Below, in pieces: positions 17,488-26,209 of a stretch of 64,000 bases of DNA; position 1 is the first letter of the stretch; each line of letters begins with the position of its first letter. The position numbers and the translations under genes are program-made. The DNA comes from CAKXIK01 sp050947015 (lineage in GTDB: Bacteria > Bacillota > Clostridia > Oscillospirales > Acutalibacteraceae): positions 1 through 64,000 of the forward strand of contig JBMNVT010000010.1 in assembly GCA_050947015.1 (NCBI GenBank), given 5' to 3'. Below the pieces are notes generated by a model that saw nothing but the letters and a program-made list of their open reading frames with translations, was not told the origin of the DNA and ran no database searches.

Positions 17488-17650
17488 TAGTTAATTGTGA
17501 ACTATTTTAAAATAAATTATATATTTTTTACACACCTTTTTTATGAATGAAATTGCTTTTCCCCCGGCCACCAGGGCAACAAAAAACACCAGGCCGCGGG
17601 AACGTCCTGTGCTTTTGCAGAACAGAGAGGCTATTTTTTTGGTTTTTCTC

Positions 17651-17679
17651 TTGACTTCATCGCCGGAAAAAGGTAAAAT
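17651..17679 (+). promoter_or_regulatory. Promoter of DUF1292 gene
   Basis: TTGACT 17651-17656, 17-nt spacer, TAAAAT 17674-17679. The stretch 17490-17650 before it is AT-rich with a GC-rich patch near 17560-17605 and no gene. Confidence 0.7.
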
Positions 17680-17760
17680 CTCTTATAGATGATGGTTATT
17701 GAATTGCATCATTTTCAGAATAGGAAACACAATTATTCTGAACTGAAAGGAAGGATTCCC

Positions 17761-18075
17761 ATGGATAATTTTGAAGCGGATCTGCTTACCCTTACCGATG
17801 AAGACGGGGTGGAAATGGAATTTCAGATTCTGGACACGATTGAACACGAAGGAAACCGTTATCTGGCTCTGCTGCCCACCGAAGAAGCGGACGACGAAGA
17901 CGAAAACGGCTCGTACTATATTTTAAGAGAAGAAGAGGACGAAAACGGCGGCGACCCGATGCTGGCAGAGGTTGAAGACGAAGAACTGCTGGATGAACTG
18001 GCGGCTGTTTTTGAACAGCATTTTTCTGAAATGTACGACGACGAAGACGAAATTGACGAGGACGAAGATAAGTAA
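17761..18075 (+). CDS. DUF1292 domain protein
   Basis: 104 residues, very acidic. The pattern ITLTDEDG-like LLTLTDEDGVEMEFQILD, then YLALLPTEE and SYYILREEEDENGGDPMLAE, is that of the DUF1292 (YrzB) family, small Firmicute proteins of unknown function usually found beside Holliday-junction resolvase genes; here that context is absent. The C-terminus is a run of Asp/Glu. ATG 17761 follows GAAAGGAAGG; an in-frame extension to 17689 lacks such a site. Confidence 0.85.
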   Translation: MDNFEADLLTLTDEDGVEMEFQILDTIEHEGNRYLALLPTEEADDEDENGSYYILREEEDENGGDPMLAEVEDEELLDELAAVFEQHFSEMYDDEDEIDEDEDK

Positions 18076-18085
18076 TATTTGCTAA

Positions 18086-18108
18086 CAGCCGCACGGCGGA
18101 TATTTTTC
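18086..18108 (+). terminator. Weak terminator after DUF1292 gene
   Basis: CCGC-ACG-GCGG hairpin (18089-18099) followed by ATATTTTTCTCTT. The stem is only 4 bp. Confidence 0.35.
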
Positions 18109-18174
18109 TCTTCCGGCGTGCATGCTATAACTGCAAACGGATCCTGCGCGGCGCGCGGACTGCGCTCATTTAAC

Positions 18175-18352
18175 CCTACATTTTTAAATCGGGAGCAGGC
18201 CTCCGGCGGCGGACTGCAGACCTCCCTGCACGGGCTTTGACCCGAGCAGGACGAAGGGAGCATGAACCCGTTGGGACAGCACCCACCTGCTGTTCGTAGC
18301 AGGTTACTGAAAGCGCGATACGACCGGGCGGGATTTTATCTGAAAAATTTGG
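18175..18352 (+). ncRNA. ssrS: Probable 6S RNA
   Basis: About 178 nt, the expected 6S size. The ends pair as a closing stem (ATTTTT..AAATC with GATTT..AAAAAT). The 3' arm CAGCACCCACCTG...CAGGTTACTG resembles the 6S 3' arm, and the central GGGAGCATGAACCCG resembles the GAGCATG segment of known 6S RNAs. A long imperfect hairpin lies between, and a strong terminator follows. 6S binds housekeeping RNA polymerase and mimics an open promoter. No clear promoter is visible. A different structured RNA is possible. Confidence 0.6.
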
Positions 18353-18389
18353 CGGCAGCTTCAGGCTTTCCGAAGCTGCCGCTTTTTTT
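18352..18389 (+). terminator. Terminator of the 6S-like RNA
   Basis: GCGGCAGCTTC pairs with GAAGCTGCCGC across a 9-nt loop, followed by seven T. Confidence 0.9.
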
Positions 18390-18521
18390 GCGCTCATGTT
18401 TTCCTTTTCGGATGCAAATTTTTTGGCCGGGCGGACATACTAATTCCAAAGCAATCAGCGAATGGATGTGCATTGGATGAAACTTGCTGCAAAGGCTGCA
18501 AACGCTGGATCCGGTCAAAAA

Positions 18522-18872
18522 ATGAAAAAAAGCTGGGCACGGTTCGGCGGCTTTGCGGCCGGCGTTGTCAACGGTCTGCTCGGCGCAGCAGGCGGGCTGG
18601 CGGTTGTTCCCGCGCTGCGCAAAGCTGGTGCTTCGGTACGGCAATCGCACGCCACTTCGGTTGCTGTAATTCTGCCGATCAGTATACTCAGCGCCGTGCT
18701 TTACCTTCGCGGCGGCCGGTTTTCTTTTTCAGACGCGCTGCCGTATCTGCCGGGCGGCGTGCTGGGGGCTGCGTTCGGCGCCTGGCTGCTGCCAAAGCTG
18801 CCTGCCGATCTGCTGCGGCGTATTTTCGGCGGGTTTATGTTGTGGGCGGCAGTCCGCCTGCTGATGCCATGA
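18522..18872 (+). CDS. Half-size TauE/SafE family permease, first subunit
   Basis: About 116 residues from ATG 18522 (MKKSWARFGGFAAG); in-frame ATGs at 18477 and 18462 would lengthen it, and no start has a good ribosome-binding site. GVVNGLLGAAGGLAVVPAL is the TauE/SafE glycine-rich loop, and three to four membrane helices follow. TauE/SafE proteins export or import sulfonates, sulfite or other organic anions; full-length members have about 250 residues made of two such halves. The next gene encodes the second half with an ATGA overlap, so the pair probably forms one transporter. Confidence 0.82.
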   Translation: MKKSWARFGGFAAGVVNGLLGAAGGLAVVPALRKAGASVRQSHATSVAVILPISILSAVLYLRGGRFSFSDALPYLPGGVLGAAFGAWLLPKLPADLLRRIFGGFMLWAAVRLLMP

Positions 18873-19255
18873 GCGCGGCCGCGCTGTTTGCCGGATTTGT
18901 TTCCGGCGCGCTGGGGGCGTTAGGGCTTGGGGGAGGCAGTGTGCTGATTTTGTATCTTACGCTGTTTGCCGGCATGGAACAAGCGCAGGCGCAGGGGATC
19001 AACCTGGTATTCTTTGTTCCATGTGCACTGCTTGCCGTTGTCTTATATGCGCGCAAAGGCCTGATTGCCCGTCCGCTCTGGCTGCCGGCGGCACTGTTTG
19101 GGCTGGCTGGCGCACTGCTCGGCAGCTGGCTTTCCGGAATTTTCAGCAGCGATGTGCTGCAAAAGCTGTTCGGCGTTCTGCTTCTTTTGTTCGGAGTCAA
19201 GGAAATTTTTCACCGCAAGCGTGCTTCGGATTCCGACAGCGACCGGAATCCCTGA
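18869..19255 (+). CDS. Half-size TauE/SafE family permease, second subunit
   Basis: 128 residues. It starts at ATG 18869, overlapping the previous stop by 4 nt. FVSGALGALGLGGGSVLIL is again the TauE/SafE loop, followed by GINLVFFVPCALLAVV and further helices. The C-terminus is basic then acidic. Inferred to form a heterodimeric transporter with the preceding half. A strong terminator follows at 19328. Confidence 0.82.
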   Translation: MSAAALFAGFVSGALGALGLGGGSVLILYLTLFAGMEQAQAQGINLVFFVPCALLAVVLYARKGLIARPLWLPAALFGLAGALLGSWLSGIFSSDVLQKLFGVLLLLFGVKEIFHRKRASDSDSDRNP

Positions 19256-19327
19256 TGGTTTTCATCAATAGTATGCTTTCCCATCTTGTCAACTGCCTGT
19301 GTAGCTTTATATACGAACAAACAGCAG

Positions 19328-19369
19328 GACCCGTGCGGCGGCAACTGCCTCCGCACGGGTCTTTGTTTT
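19328..19369. terminator. Bidirectional terminator
   Basis: GACCCGTGCGG pairs with CCGCACGGGTC, followed by TTTGTTTT. It lies between the TauE pair (plus) and the dehydratase gene pair (minus). Confidence 0.85.
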
Positions 19370-19399
19370 GCTGTCGGCCGGGAATCAACGAATCGGGAG

Positions 19400-20713
19400 C
19401 TACCGCTCCCCGGCGGGCATAGGCGTGTTTTCCACCGGTTCCGGAACGGTCGCAGACTCTGCCGCCCGCTCGTTTTGCCGTGCGTTTGCCAACATCAGCT
19501 TGATTCGGTTTTCCTGATTGATTCTCGTTGCGCCTGCGTCATAGTCGACGGCGACAATGTTGACGCCGGGATTTTTTTCTTTAATCTGCTTCATCATGCC
19601 CTTGCCGACGATATGGTTCGGCAAGCAGCCGAACGGCTGGGTGCAGACGATATTTTTCACGTTTTCATGTGCAAGCTCCAGCATTTCGGCGGTCAACAGC
19701 CAGCCCTCGCCCATTTTGGCGCCAATACCGACATAGCCCTTCGTCAGGCTCCGCGTGATTTCAAACGGAGTCATCGGGCGAAAGACGCCCTGCTCCTCAA
19801 TAAAATCGATGATATCCTGTTGCTTTTTCAGCAGAAAACGATACGCCGCCTCAACCACCTTTGCCTTGAGCGCGCCGGTTCCGTAAAGCTCGTGGTCGGC
19901 AATGGAATTATATACGCAGTAAAGGCAAAAATCAAGCAGTCCGGGCACTACCGGTTCGCAGCCCTCCGAAAGGAGGAATTGCTCCAGATTGTTATTGCCG
20001 AGCGGAGAAAACTTGACAAAAATCTCCCCCACAATCCCGACGCGCAGCTTTGTTTCGTTCCGGCGGGGCAGCGCGGCAAAATCGCGCAAAATTGCACGGT
20101 AATTTTCCTTTACCCGGCGGTACTGTACCATACCGCGCCCCTTCATCTGTTCTAACAATCGCGCCGTCCATTCGTCAGTCAGCTTCGCCGTGGAACCGGG
20201 CAAAGCCTCATACGGCCGGCACTGGTTCTGCAGCAGCATCAGCAAATCTCCGTACAGCACCGCGTAAACCATGCGGTCAAGCATGGAAAGCGTCAGCTTA
20301 AAGCCCGGATTTTTTTCCAGATTGCTAAAATTGAGCGATATTACAGGAACATACCCATAGCCGGCCTTGTTCAGCGCTTTCCGCAGCAGAAAAATATAAT
20401 TGGAGGCGCGGCATCCGCCGCCGGTCTGGGTAATCATCAGTGCAACCTTGTGCGGATCATAGCCGCCGGTTTCAATCGCATCAATCATTTGTCCAATGAC
20501 AAGCAAAGCCGGATAACAGGTGTCATTATGTACATAACGAAGTCCGCAGTCGATCACCGGCTGGCCTGAATTTTCCAGCAACACCGCGTTCAGGCCATAA
20601 GAACGAAAGATGCCGACCAGCATTTTGAAGTGTGTCGGCAGCATGGTCGGCACCAAAATCGTATATTCTTTTCTCATTTCTTCCGTAAAAATCACGCGGG
20701 ACTCTTCAATCAT
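19400..20713 (-). CDS. Acyl-CoA dehydratase activase-related protein, C-terminal part
   Basis: 437 residues. TEEMRKEYTILVPTM, then DTCYPALLVIGQMIDA, ITQTGGGCRASNYIFLLRKA, CLYCVYN and CTQPFGCLPNHIVGKGM match the HgdB/DUF2229-like C-terminal region of the large 2-hydroxyacyl-CoA dehydratase activase-type proteins of Clostridia. Conserved Cys residues suggest an Fe-S cluster. ATG 20713 overlaps the end of the upstream gene by 8 nt (ATGATTGA). In many relatives this segment appears to be fused to the upstream protein, so this is probably the second half of a split gene. Exact substrate unknown. Confidence 0.82.
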   Translation of the reverse strand: MIEESRVIFTEEMRKEYTILVPTMLPTHFKMLVGIFRSYGLNAVLLENSGQPVIDCGLRYVHNDTCYPALLVIGQMIDAIETGGYDPHKVALMITQTGGGCRASNYIFLLRKALNKAGYGYVPVISLNFSNLEKNPGFKLTLSMLDRMVYAVLYGDLLMLLQNQCRPYEALPGSTAKLTDEWTARLLEQMKGRGMVQYRRVKENYRAILRDFAALPRRNETKLRVGIVGEIFVKFSPLGNNNLEQFLLSEGCEPVVPGLLDFCLYCVYNSIADHELYGTGALKAKVVEAAYRFLLKKQQDIIDFIEEQGVFRPMTPFEITRSLTKGYVGIGAKMGEGWLLTAEMLELAHENVKNIVCTQPFGCLPNHIVGKGMMKQIKEKNPGVNIVAVDYDAGATRINQENRIKLMLANARQNERAAESATVPEPVENTPMPAGER

Positions 20714-23642
20714 TGGGCTTCCTCCGTTCTTCCAGCGCCTCCAGCAAGCTGCGCACGCGGATTTTAACCGCGCCGAGGTTTGTGATTTCGTCAATCTTGA
20801 TCTGTGTATACAGTCGACCGTGCTTTTCCAAAATCGCCCGCACTTCGTCGGTCGTAATGGCATCCACACCGCAGCCAAAGGAAACCAGCTGCACCAGTTC
20901 GCAATTTTCGTGTTCGGCAACGAACTCTGCCGCACGATAAAGCCTCGAATGGTAAGTCCATTGATTCAGCACACCGACCTTCGGCGTATGCGCCAACGGA
21001 CTGACGCTGTCTTCGGTTACGACAACCAGCCCCAGCGACGCGATCAACTTGTCAATTCCGTGGTTGATTTCGGGGTCGATGTGGTATGGGCGGCCCGCCA
21101 AAACGATCACACGCCTATGGTTGCGGCTTGCGTAATCAAGCGCCTCGCGGCCGCGCTGCACAGCCTCCCTCTGCCATTCGCCGTATTTTTCGTACCCCGC
21201 CCGAACCGCCGCCCGAACCTGCTTTTGGGTAAAGCCGCCGAATTCATCCTGCAGCATCCGGAACAGCTCACGGGTCAGCTGTTTTTCGTCGTTGATGTTT
21301 AAATACGGATAAAGAAACCGCGCCTTCTGCAGGTTTTCATCGTTGGCGTGCAAAAGCTCGGAATAATAGGCGACGACCGGGCAGTTATAGTGGTTGTCGC
21401 TTTCCTTTTCATCAAAATTATACGTCAGGCATGGGTAAAAAATCGCGTCCACCTGCTGTTCCAGCAGCGTCTGGATGTGGCCGTGCATCAGCTTTGCCGG
21501 ATAACAGACCGTGTCGGACGGAATGGTATACTGTCCTTTTGCGTAAAGCGCGCGTGAAGAATCGCCCGAAAGCCTGACCGCAAAGCCCAGTTCTGTAAAA
21601 ATCGTATACCAAAACGGCGCCAGTTCAATCATTCCCAGCGCCTGCGGCAGACCGATGGTTCCACGCGGCCCGGGAACCGGCTTCAGCGAATTCAACCGCT
21701 TTTGCTTAAATTCATACAGATTGGGCAGGTCGCTTTTCAGGATGCCGCCCGCCCCCTTTTCGCACTTATTGCCTGAGATCAGCCGTTCGCTGCCGCAGAA
21801 GGTGTTGACCGTCAGCGGGCAGTGATTGGTGCAGCCCTTGCAGGTGACCGCTTTTGCCGTGTGGGTAAAATGCTCCAGTTCGTCCAGCGAGAGCAGCGAA
21901 GATTCCTCTGTCGGGATCGTTCTGGCATAAAGTGCCGCACCGAACGCGCCCATCAAGCCGGCAATCGTTGGCCGGACGACATTCCTGCCGATTTCACGTT
22001 CAAAGCTGCGCAGCACTGCGTCGTTCAGAAAAGTTCCGCCCTGCACCACGATCTCGCGCCCCAGTTCATCGGCCGAAGTTGCGCGGATGACCTTATACAA
22101 AGCATTGCGCACGACGCTCATGGAAAGACCGGCCGAAATATCGCTCACGTCGGCGCCGTCCTTCTGCGCCTGCTTTACCGAAGAATTCATAAAAACCGTA
22201 CAGCGCGAGCCGAGATCGACCGGGTGTTTTGCAAACAGGCCGAGCTTTGCAAATTCCTCCGCCGTATAGCCAAGCGCTTTTGCAAAGGTTTCCAGAAAAG
22301 AACCGCAGCCCGAAGAGCACGCCTCGTTGAGCATGATGCTGTCGATGGATTCGTTGCGTACGCGGAAACACTTAATGTCCTGCCCGCCGATATCAAGAAT
22401 GAATTCCACATTCGGATTAAAGTGGCGCGCGGCGCGGAAATGCGCCATCGTCTCCACCAGACCACCGTCCAGATGAAACGCCGCGCGGATCAGTTCTTCT
22501 CCATAACCTGTAACGGCGGACGAGCGGATGTGGATGCGGTCGCCGCAGAGACGGCGGATGCGGATCAGCTGTTTGAGCACGATCTCAACCGGTTCGCCAT
22601 GGTTGGAACCGTAAAAGCTGTCCAGCAGCCGGCCGTCGGCGCTGATCAGGCACAGCTTTGTCGTCGTGCTGCCACAGTCGATACCGAGGTATGCGTCACC
22701 GGAATAGTCGCCGGGGTCAGCGGCCGGCACCGACGCTTTGGCGTGACACGCACAAAATTCGTCATATTCCGCCTGATTGCTAAACAGCGGCGCAACCGTC
22801 CGGGCAGCGTTTTTTTCCCTGATGGAACGCATCAGCCCCGCAATCAATTCGTCATAGGTCATCGCCTGCCGCGCTTTTTCGGCATAAATTGCCGCGCCGA
22901 GCGCAACGGCAAACCGACCGTATTCCGGAAACAAGGCGTGTGTTTCGTCCAGCCCCAACGTTTTGACAAACCGGCTGCGCAGCCCTTTGCAGTAATACAG
23001 CGGACCGCCCAGAAACATGACATTGCCCTCAATCCGCCTGCCCTGCGCCAGCCCGGTGATCGTCTGGTTGACAACCGCCTGATAAATACTTGCGGCAATA
23101 TCCTCCTTGCGCGCTCCCTGATTGAGCAGCGGCTGAAGGTCGGACTTTGCAAACACACCGCAGCGCGATGCGATCGGGTAAATGCGCTCACTTCCAAGGC
23201 TCAGTTCATCCAGTTCGCCGGGGGTCACGCTCAGCAGCGTCGCCATCTGGTCAATAAACGCGCCGGTTCCGCCGGCGCAGCTGCCATTCATGCGTTCGTC
23301 CATTCCTCCGCGAAAAAAGATAATCTTCGCGTCCTCGCCGCCAAGCTCCACCACGACATCAGTCTGCGGCGCAAAACGGCGAACCGCTTCTCCCGTTGCA
23401 AAAACCTCCTGCACAAACGGAATCCCTGCCGCGCGCGCTTCACCCATGCCCGCCGAGCCGGAAATGGCCGAAAAGACATCTTCGCCGCGCAAGAACTCCG
23501 CCGCACCCTGCACCAGTTCCAGCGTCTTTTGACGTACCTGAGAAAAGTGGCGTTCATACCGCTCATATTCAATTTTATCGTTTTTTACCACGACAATTTT
23601 TGCCGTGGTGGAGCCCACGTCAATTCCCAGAGTGACCGCCAT
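20706..23642 (-). CDS. Acyl-CoA dehydratase activase (tandem BadF/BadG domains + DUF2229)
   Basis: 978 residues. Two ASKHA-fold activase modules are visible: LGIDVGSTTAKIVVV with GSCAGGTGAFIDQM (about 1-260), and LGIDCGSTTTKLCLI with EACSSGCGSFLETF (about 310-590). These ATPases pass electrons from a [4Fe-4S] cluster held by the Cys of each module. A DUF2229 section follows with CKGCTNHCPL and CYPAKLMHGHIQ. The best-known relatives activate 2-hydroxyacyl-CoA or benzoyl-CoA dehydratases/reductases, but orphan double-activase proteins like this have no proven substrate. ATG 23642 follows AAAGGA. It has its own promoter and is coupled to 19400-20713. Confidence 0.88.
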   Translation of the reverse strand: MAVTLGIDVGSTTAKIVVVKNDKIEYERYERHFSQVRQKTLELVQGAAEFLRGEDVFSAISGSAGMGEARAAGIPFVQEVFATGEAVRRFAPQTDVVVELGGEDAKIIFFRGGMDERMNGSCAGGTGAFIDQMATLLSVTPGELDELSLGSERIYPIASRCGVFAKSDLQPLLNQGARKEDIAASIYQAVVNQTITGLAQGRRIEGNVMFLGGPLYYCKGLRSRFVKTLGLDETHALFPEYGRFAVALGAAIYAEKARQAMTYDELIAGLMRSIREKNAARTVAPLFSNQAEYDEFCACHAKASVPAADPGDYSGDAYLGIDCGSTTTKLCLISADGRLLDSFYGSNHGEPVEIVLKQLIRIRRLCGDRIHIRSSAVTGYGEELIRAAFHLDGGLVETMAHFRAARHFNPNVEFILDIGGQDIKCFRVRNESIDSIMLNEACSSGCGSFLETFAKALGYTAEEFAKLGLFAKHPVDLGSRCTVFMNSSVKQAQKDGADVSDISAGLSMSVVRNALYKVIRATSADELGREIVVQGGTFLNDAVLRSFEREIGRNVVRPTIAGLMGAFGAALYARTIPTEESSLLSLDELEHFTHTAKAVTCKGCTNHCPLTVNTFCGSERLISGNKCEKGAGGILKSDLPNLYEFKQKRLNSLKPVPGPRGTIGLPQALGMIELAPFWYTIFTELGFAVRLSGDSSRALYAKGQYTIPSDTVCYPAKLMHGHIQTLLEQQVDAIFYPCLTYNFDEKESDNHYNCPVVAYYSELLHANDENLQKARFLYPYLNINDEKQLTRELFRMLQDEFGGFTQKQVRAAVRAGYEKYGEWQREAVQRGREALDYASRNHRRVIVLAGRPYHIDPEINHGIDKLIASLGLVVVTEDSVSPLAHTPKVGVLNQWTYHSRLYRAAEFVAEHENCELVQLVSFGCGVDAITTDEVRAILEKHGRLYTQIKIDEITNLGAVKIRVRSLLEALEERRKPND

Positions 23643-23694
23643 TGCCAAGACCGTTCCTTTCGTTTTCCGGCGCCGCCGAATCATTGTGTGTAAT

Positions 23695-23724
23695 ATTGTA
23701 GCACACCCGTTTCTTTTGTTTCAA
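23695..23724 (-). promoter_or_regulatory. Promoter of the activase operon
   Basis: On the minus strand TTGAAA (23719-23724), 18-nt spacer, TACAAT (23695-23700). Confidence 0.65.
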
Positions 23725-23740
23725 CCGTCAAATTGTGAAT

Positions 23741-23775
23741 AAAAAAACAGCGGTCTCCCAACAGAAGACCGCTGT
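23741..23775 (-). terminator. Terminator of the metF-metH operon
   Basis: ACAGCGGTCT pairs with AGACCGCTGT; on the minus strand it is followed by seven T. It ends the metH transcript before the activase promoter. Confidence 0.85.
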
Positions 23776-23789
23776 CAAAAAAACGGGCA

Positions 23790-26177
23790 TTACGATTTTT
23801 GAAAAAACTCCTGCGCAATTGCAACGGAACGGCGGGCATCCTGCGCGTAAAAATCCGCGCCGATCCTTGCCGCGTAATCCTCGGTAAGAACCGCGCCGCC
23901 AACCATCACGCAGCAATCCGGAATTTCCCGCTTGAGCAGGGAAATTGTTTCCTCCATGCTTTTGAGCGTCGTCGTCATCAGCGCGCTGAGACCGATCAAC
24001 CGTACATTCCGTTCCTTTGCCGCGCGGAGAACCGTTTCCGGGGGAACATCGCGCCCCAGGTCGATCACACGGAAACCGTAATTTTCCAGCAGGGTTTTGA
24101 CAATGTTTTTGCCAATATCGTGAATATCGCCCTTAACGGTGGCGACGATGATTTTGCCCTTATCCTCTCCGGCGGTCCCGGCGGCCGCAATGGCGTCCTT
24201 AATGCAGGAAAACGCCTCCTGTGAAGCCTGCGCGGTCTGCAGCAGCTGCGGCAAAAACAGAACACCCGATTCAAATTTTTTTCCGACTTCGTCGAGCGCC
24301 GGAATCAGAATGCCATCCACAATCTGCATCGGCTCCCGCGTTTTGAGCAGTTCTTTGGTCATCGCGGCGGCCTCGTGCCGGATCCCCTTGCGCACCGCGC
24401 TGCCGAGCGCCTGCGCGGGGTCTTCCGAAACCGGCTGCTCAGCCTTCGGCGCGGCAGGCTCCCCGGCCGGAAGAGAATACTTTTCCACATACTGTGCTGC
24501 ACCGCGGTCGCGGTTTGCCAACACGTTGAACGCCGCGACCGTATCAGTCATGGCGGAAATATTCGGATTAATAATCGGCAGGTCAAGCCCCGCATCCATG
24601 GCAAGCAGCAAAAACGAGCGGTTGATCAGTTCCCGGTTGGGCAGCCCGAAGGAAATGTTGGAAACCCCGAGCACTGTCCGCAGACCAAGCTTTTCCTTCA
24701 CCATCCGCACCGCCCGGAGCGTTTCATAAACCTCCGCCTGCTGCACCGAGGCGGTCAGCGTCAGGCAGTCGATATAAACGTCCTCCCTGCGAATTCCGTA
24801 AGAAAGCGCGGCATTCAGAATTCGTTCCGCAATGGCAAAGCGCTGCTCGGCCTTCAGCGGAATCCCGTTTTCGTCCAGCGTCAACCCAACAACCGCAGCT
24901 CCGTATTTTTTCACGAGCGGCAGCACGGTCCTCAGGGACTTTTCCTCTCCGTTGACGGAGTTGACGACCGGCTTGCCGTTGTAAACACGCAGCCCAGCCT
25001 CCAGCGCTTTGGGGTCGCTGGAATCCAGCTGCAGCGGCAGCTCCAGCACCGACTGCAGCCTGCGCACCGTTTCCCGCATCATTTCAGGCTCGTTAATTTC
25101 CGGCAAGCCAACGTTGACGTCAAGGATCTCGGCGCCGGCTTCCGCCTGAGCAATCCCCTGCGCCAGAATATAATCCATATCTTTTTCCATCAACGCTTGT
25201 TTGAAACGCTTTTTGCCGGTGGGGTTGATGCGCTCGCCGATGATGCGCACCCCGCCGATTTGCACGGTTCTGGTCGGGCTACAGAGCGCGGCGCGCGGCG
25301 CATAATCACGCGGACTCGAAACTTTCCCCTCCACCGCCCGGCGCAGCGCCGCAAGGTAGTCCGGCGTGGTGCCGCAGCAGCCGCCCAGCAGAGAAACGCC
25401 GAGCGACAAAAATTTTTCCATCGAAGCCGCAAAATGTGCTTCATCAATGCTGTAAGCATTCGTAACCGGATCCGGCAGTCCCGCATTCGCCTTCACGATC
25501 ATAGGGAGCGACGTCCAGTGCGAAAGCTCCTCCGCAATCGGGAAAAGTTCGTCCGGCCCAAGCGAACAGTTGAAGCCGATGGCGTCTGCGCCAAGCCCTT
25601 CGCAGACAAGCGCCATGGCCGGGACCGAGCACCCGGTAAAGGTACGCCGATTCTCTTCAAACGTCATCGTCACAAAGACGGGCAGCTTCGTGTTTTCCTT
25701 TGCCGCCAGCAGCGCCGCCTTGACCTCATACAGATCCGTCATGGTTTCCACAACGATCAGATCGGCGCCCGCTCGTTCTCCCGCAGTCATCTGCTCGGCA
25801 AAAAGCGCATAGGCCTCCTCAAAACGCAGACTCCCCGCCGGTTCCAGAAGCTCACCGAGTGGCCCGACGTCGAGCGCGGCAAAAGCGCGTTCTCCTGCGG
25901 CAGCCTTGGCGGCCTTTACGCCCGCCGCAACCACCTGTTCCACCGAAGCGCCCGTTCCCGTCAGCTTGCGCCCGTTTGCACCAAAAGTATTGGTATAGAT
26001 CATCTGCGCGCCCTGCTCCACATACGCGCGGTGAATCGCCGTAATCTGCTCCGGGTGCGAAAGATTCAGCAGCTCCGGGCGTTCCCCGGCAGGCAGGCCG
26101 CTTTTTTGCAGCATGGTTCCCATTGCTCCGTCGAGCAGCACCACACCGCCACGCAGCAATTCCCGAACATTTTTCAT
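23790..26177 (-). CDS. metH: Cobalamin-dependent methionine synthase (short form)
   Basis: 795 residues. Domains in order: homocysteine-binding barrel (about 1-290; GVVLLDGAMGTMLQ start, FNCSLGPDE, zinc Cys pair in LLGGCCGTTP), pterin/methyltetrahydrofolate barrel (about 310-570; GERINPTGKKRFKQAL, LDVNVGLPEI, LDSSDPKALE), cobalamin cap and B12-binding domain (about 590-795; GDIHDIGKNI is the DxHxxG lower-ligand motif). It transfers methyl from 5-methyl-THF to homocysteine. The C-terminal AdoMet reactivation domain of the ~1200-residue E. coli enzyme is missing and is supplied by the preceding separate gene. Confidence 0.95.
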   Translation of the reverse strand: MKNVRELLRGGVVLLDGAMGTMLQKSGLPAGERPELLNLSHPEQITAIHRAYVEQGAQMIYTNTFGANGRKLTGTGASVEQVVAAGVKAAKAAAGERAFAALDVGPLGELLEPAGSLRFEEAYALFAEQMTAGERAGADLIVVETMTDLYEVKAALLAAKENTKLPVFVTMTFEENRRTFTGCSVPAMALVCEGLGADAIGFNCSLGPDELFPIAEELSHWTSLPMIVKANAGLPDPVTNAYSIDEAHFAASMEKFLSLGVSLLGGCCGTTPDYLAALRRAVEGKVSSPRDYAPRAALCSPTRTVQIGGVRIIGERINPTGKKRFKQALMEKDMDYILAQGIAQAEAGAEILDVNVGLPEINEPEMMRETVRRLQSVLELPLQLDSSDPKALEAGLRVYNGKPVVNSVNGEEKSLRTVLPLVKKYGAAVVGLTLDENGIPLKAEQRFAIAERILNAALSYGIRREDVYIDCLTLTASVQQAEVYETLRAVRMVKEKLGLRTVLGVSNISFGLPNRELINRSFLLLAMDAGLDLPIINPNISAMTDTVAAFNVLANRDRGAAQYVEKYSLPAGEPAAPKAEQPVSEDPAQALGSAVRKGIRHEAAAMTKELLKTREPMQIVDGILIPALDEVGKKFESGVLFLPQLLQTAQASQEAFSCIKDAIAAAGTAGEDKGKIIVATVKGDIHDIGKNIVKTLLENYGFRVIDLGRDVPPETVLRAAKERNVRLIGLSALMTTTLKSMEETISLLKREIPDCCVMVGGAVLTEDYAARIGADFYAQDARRSVAIAQEFFQKS

Positions 26178-26209
26178 GGTATCACACCCTCAAATCAACA
26201 ATTCTGAAT

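Noticed and set aside
17540..17640. T-box or riboswitch in the GC-rich patch before the DUF1292 gene
   Set aside because: No GGTGGNACCGCG core or other conserved block; only partial inverted repeats.
21822..26207. Two very long plus-strand frames (about 620 codons each) opposite the activase and metH
   Set aside because: Antisense shadows of GC-rich genes; the minus-strand proteins carry all catalytic motifs.
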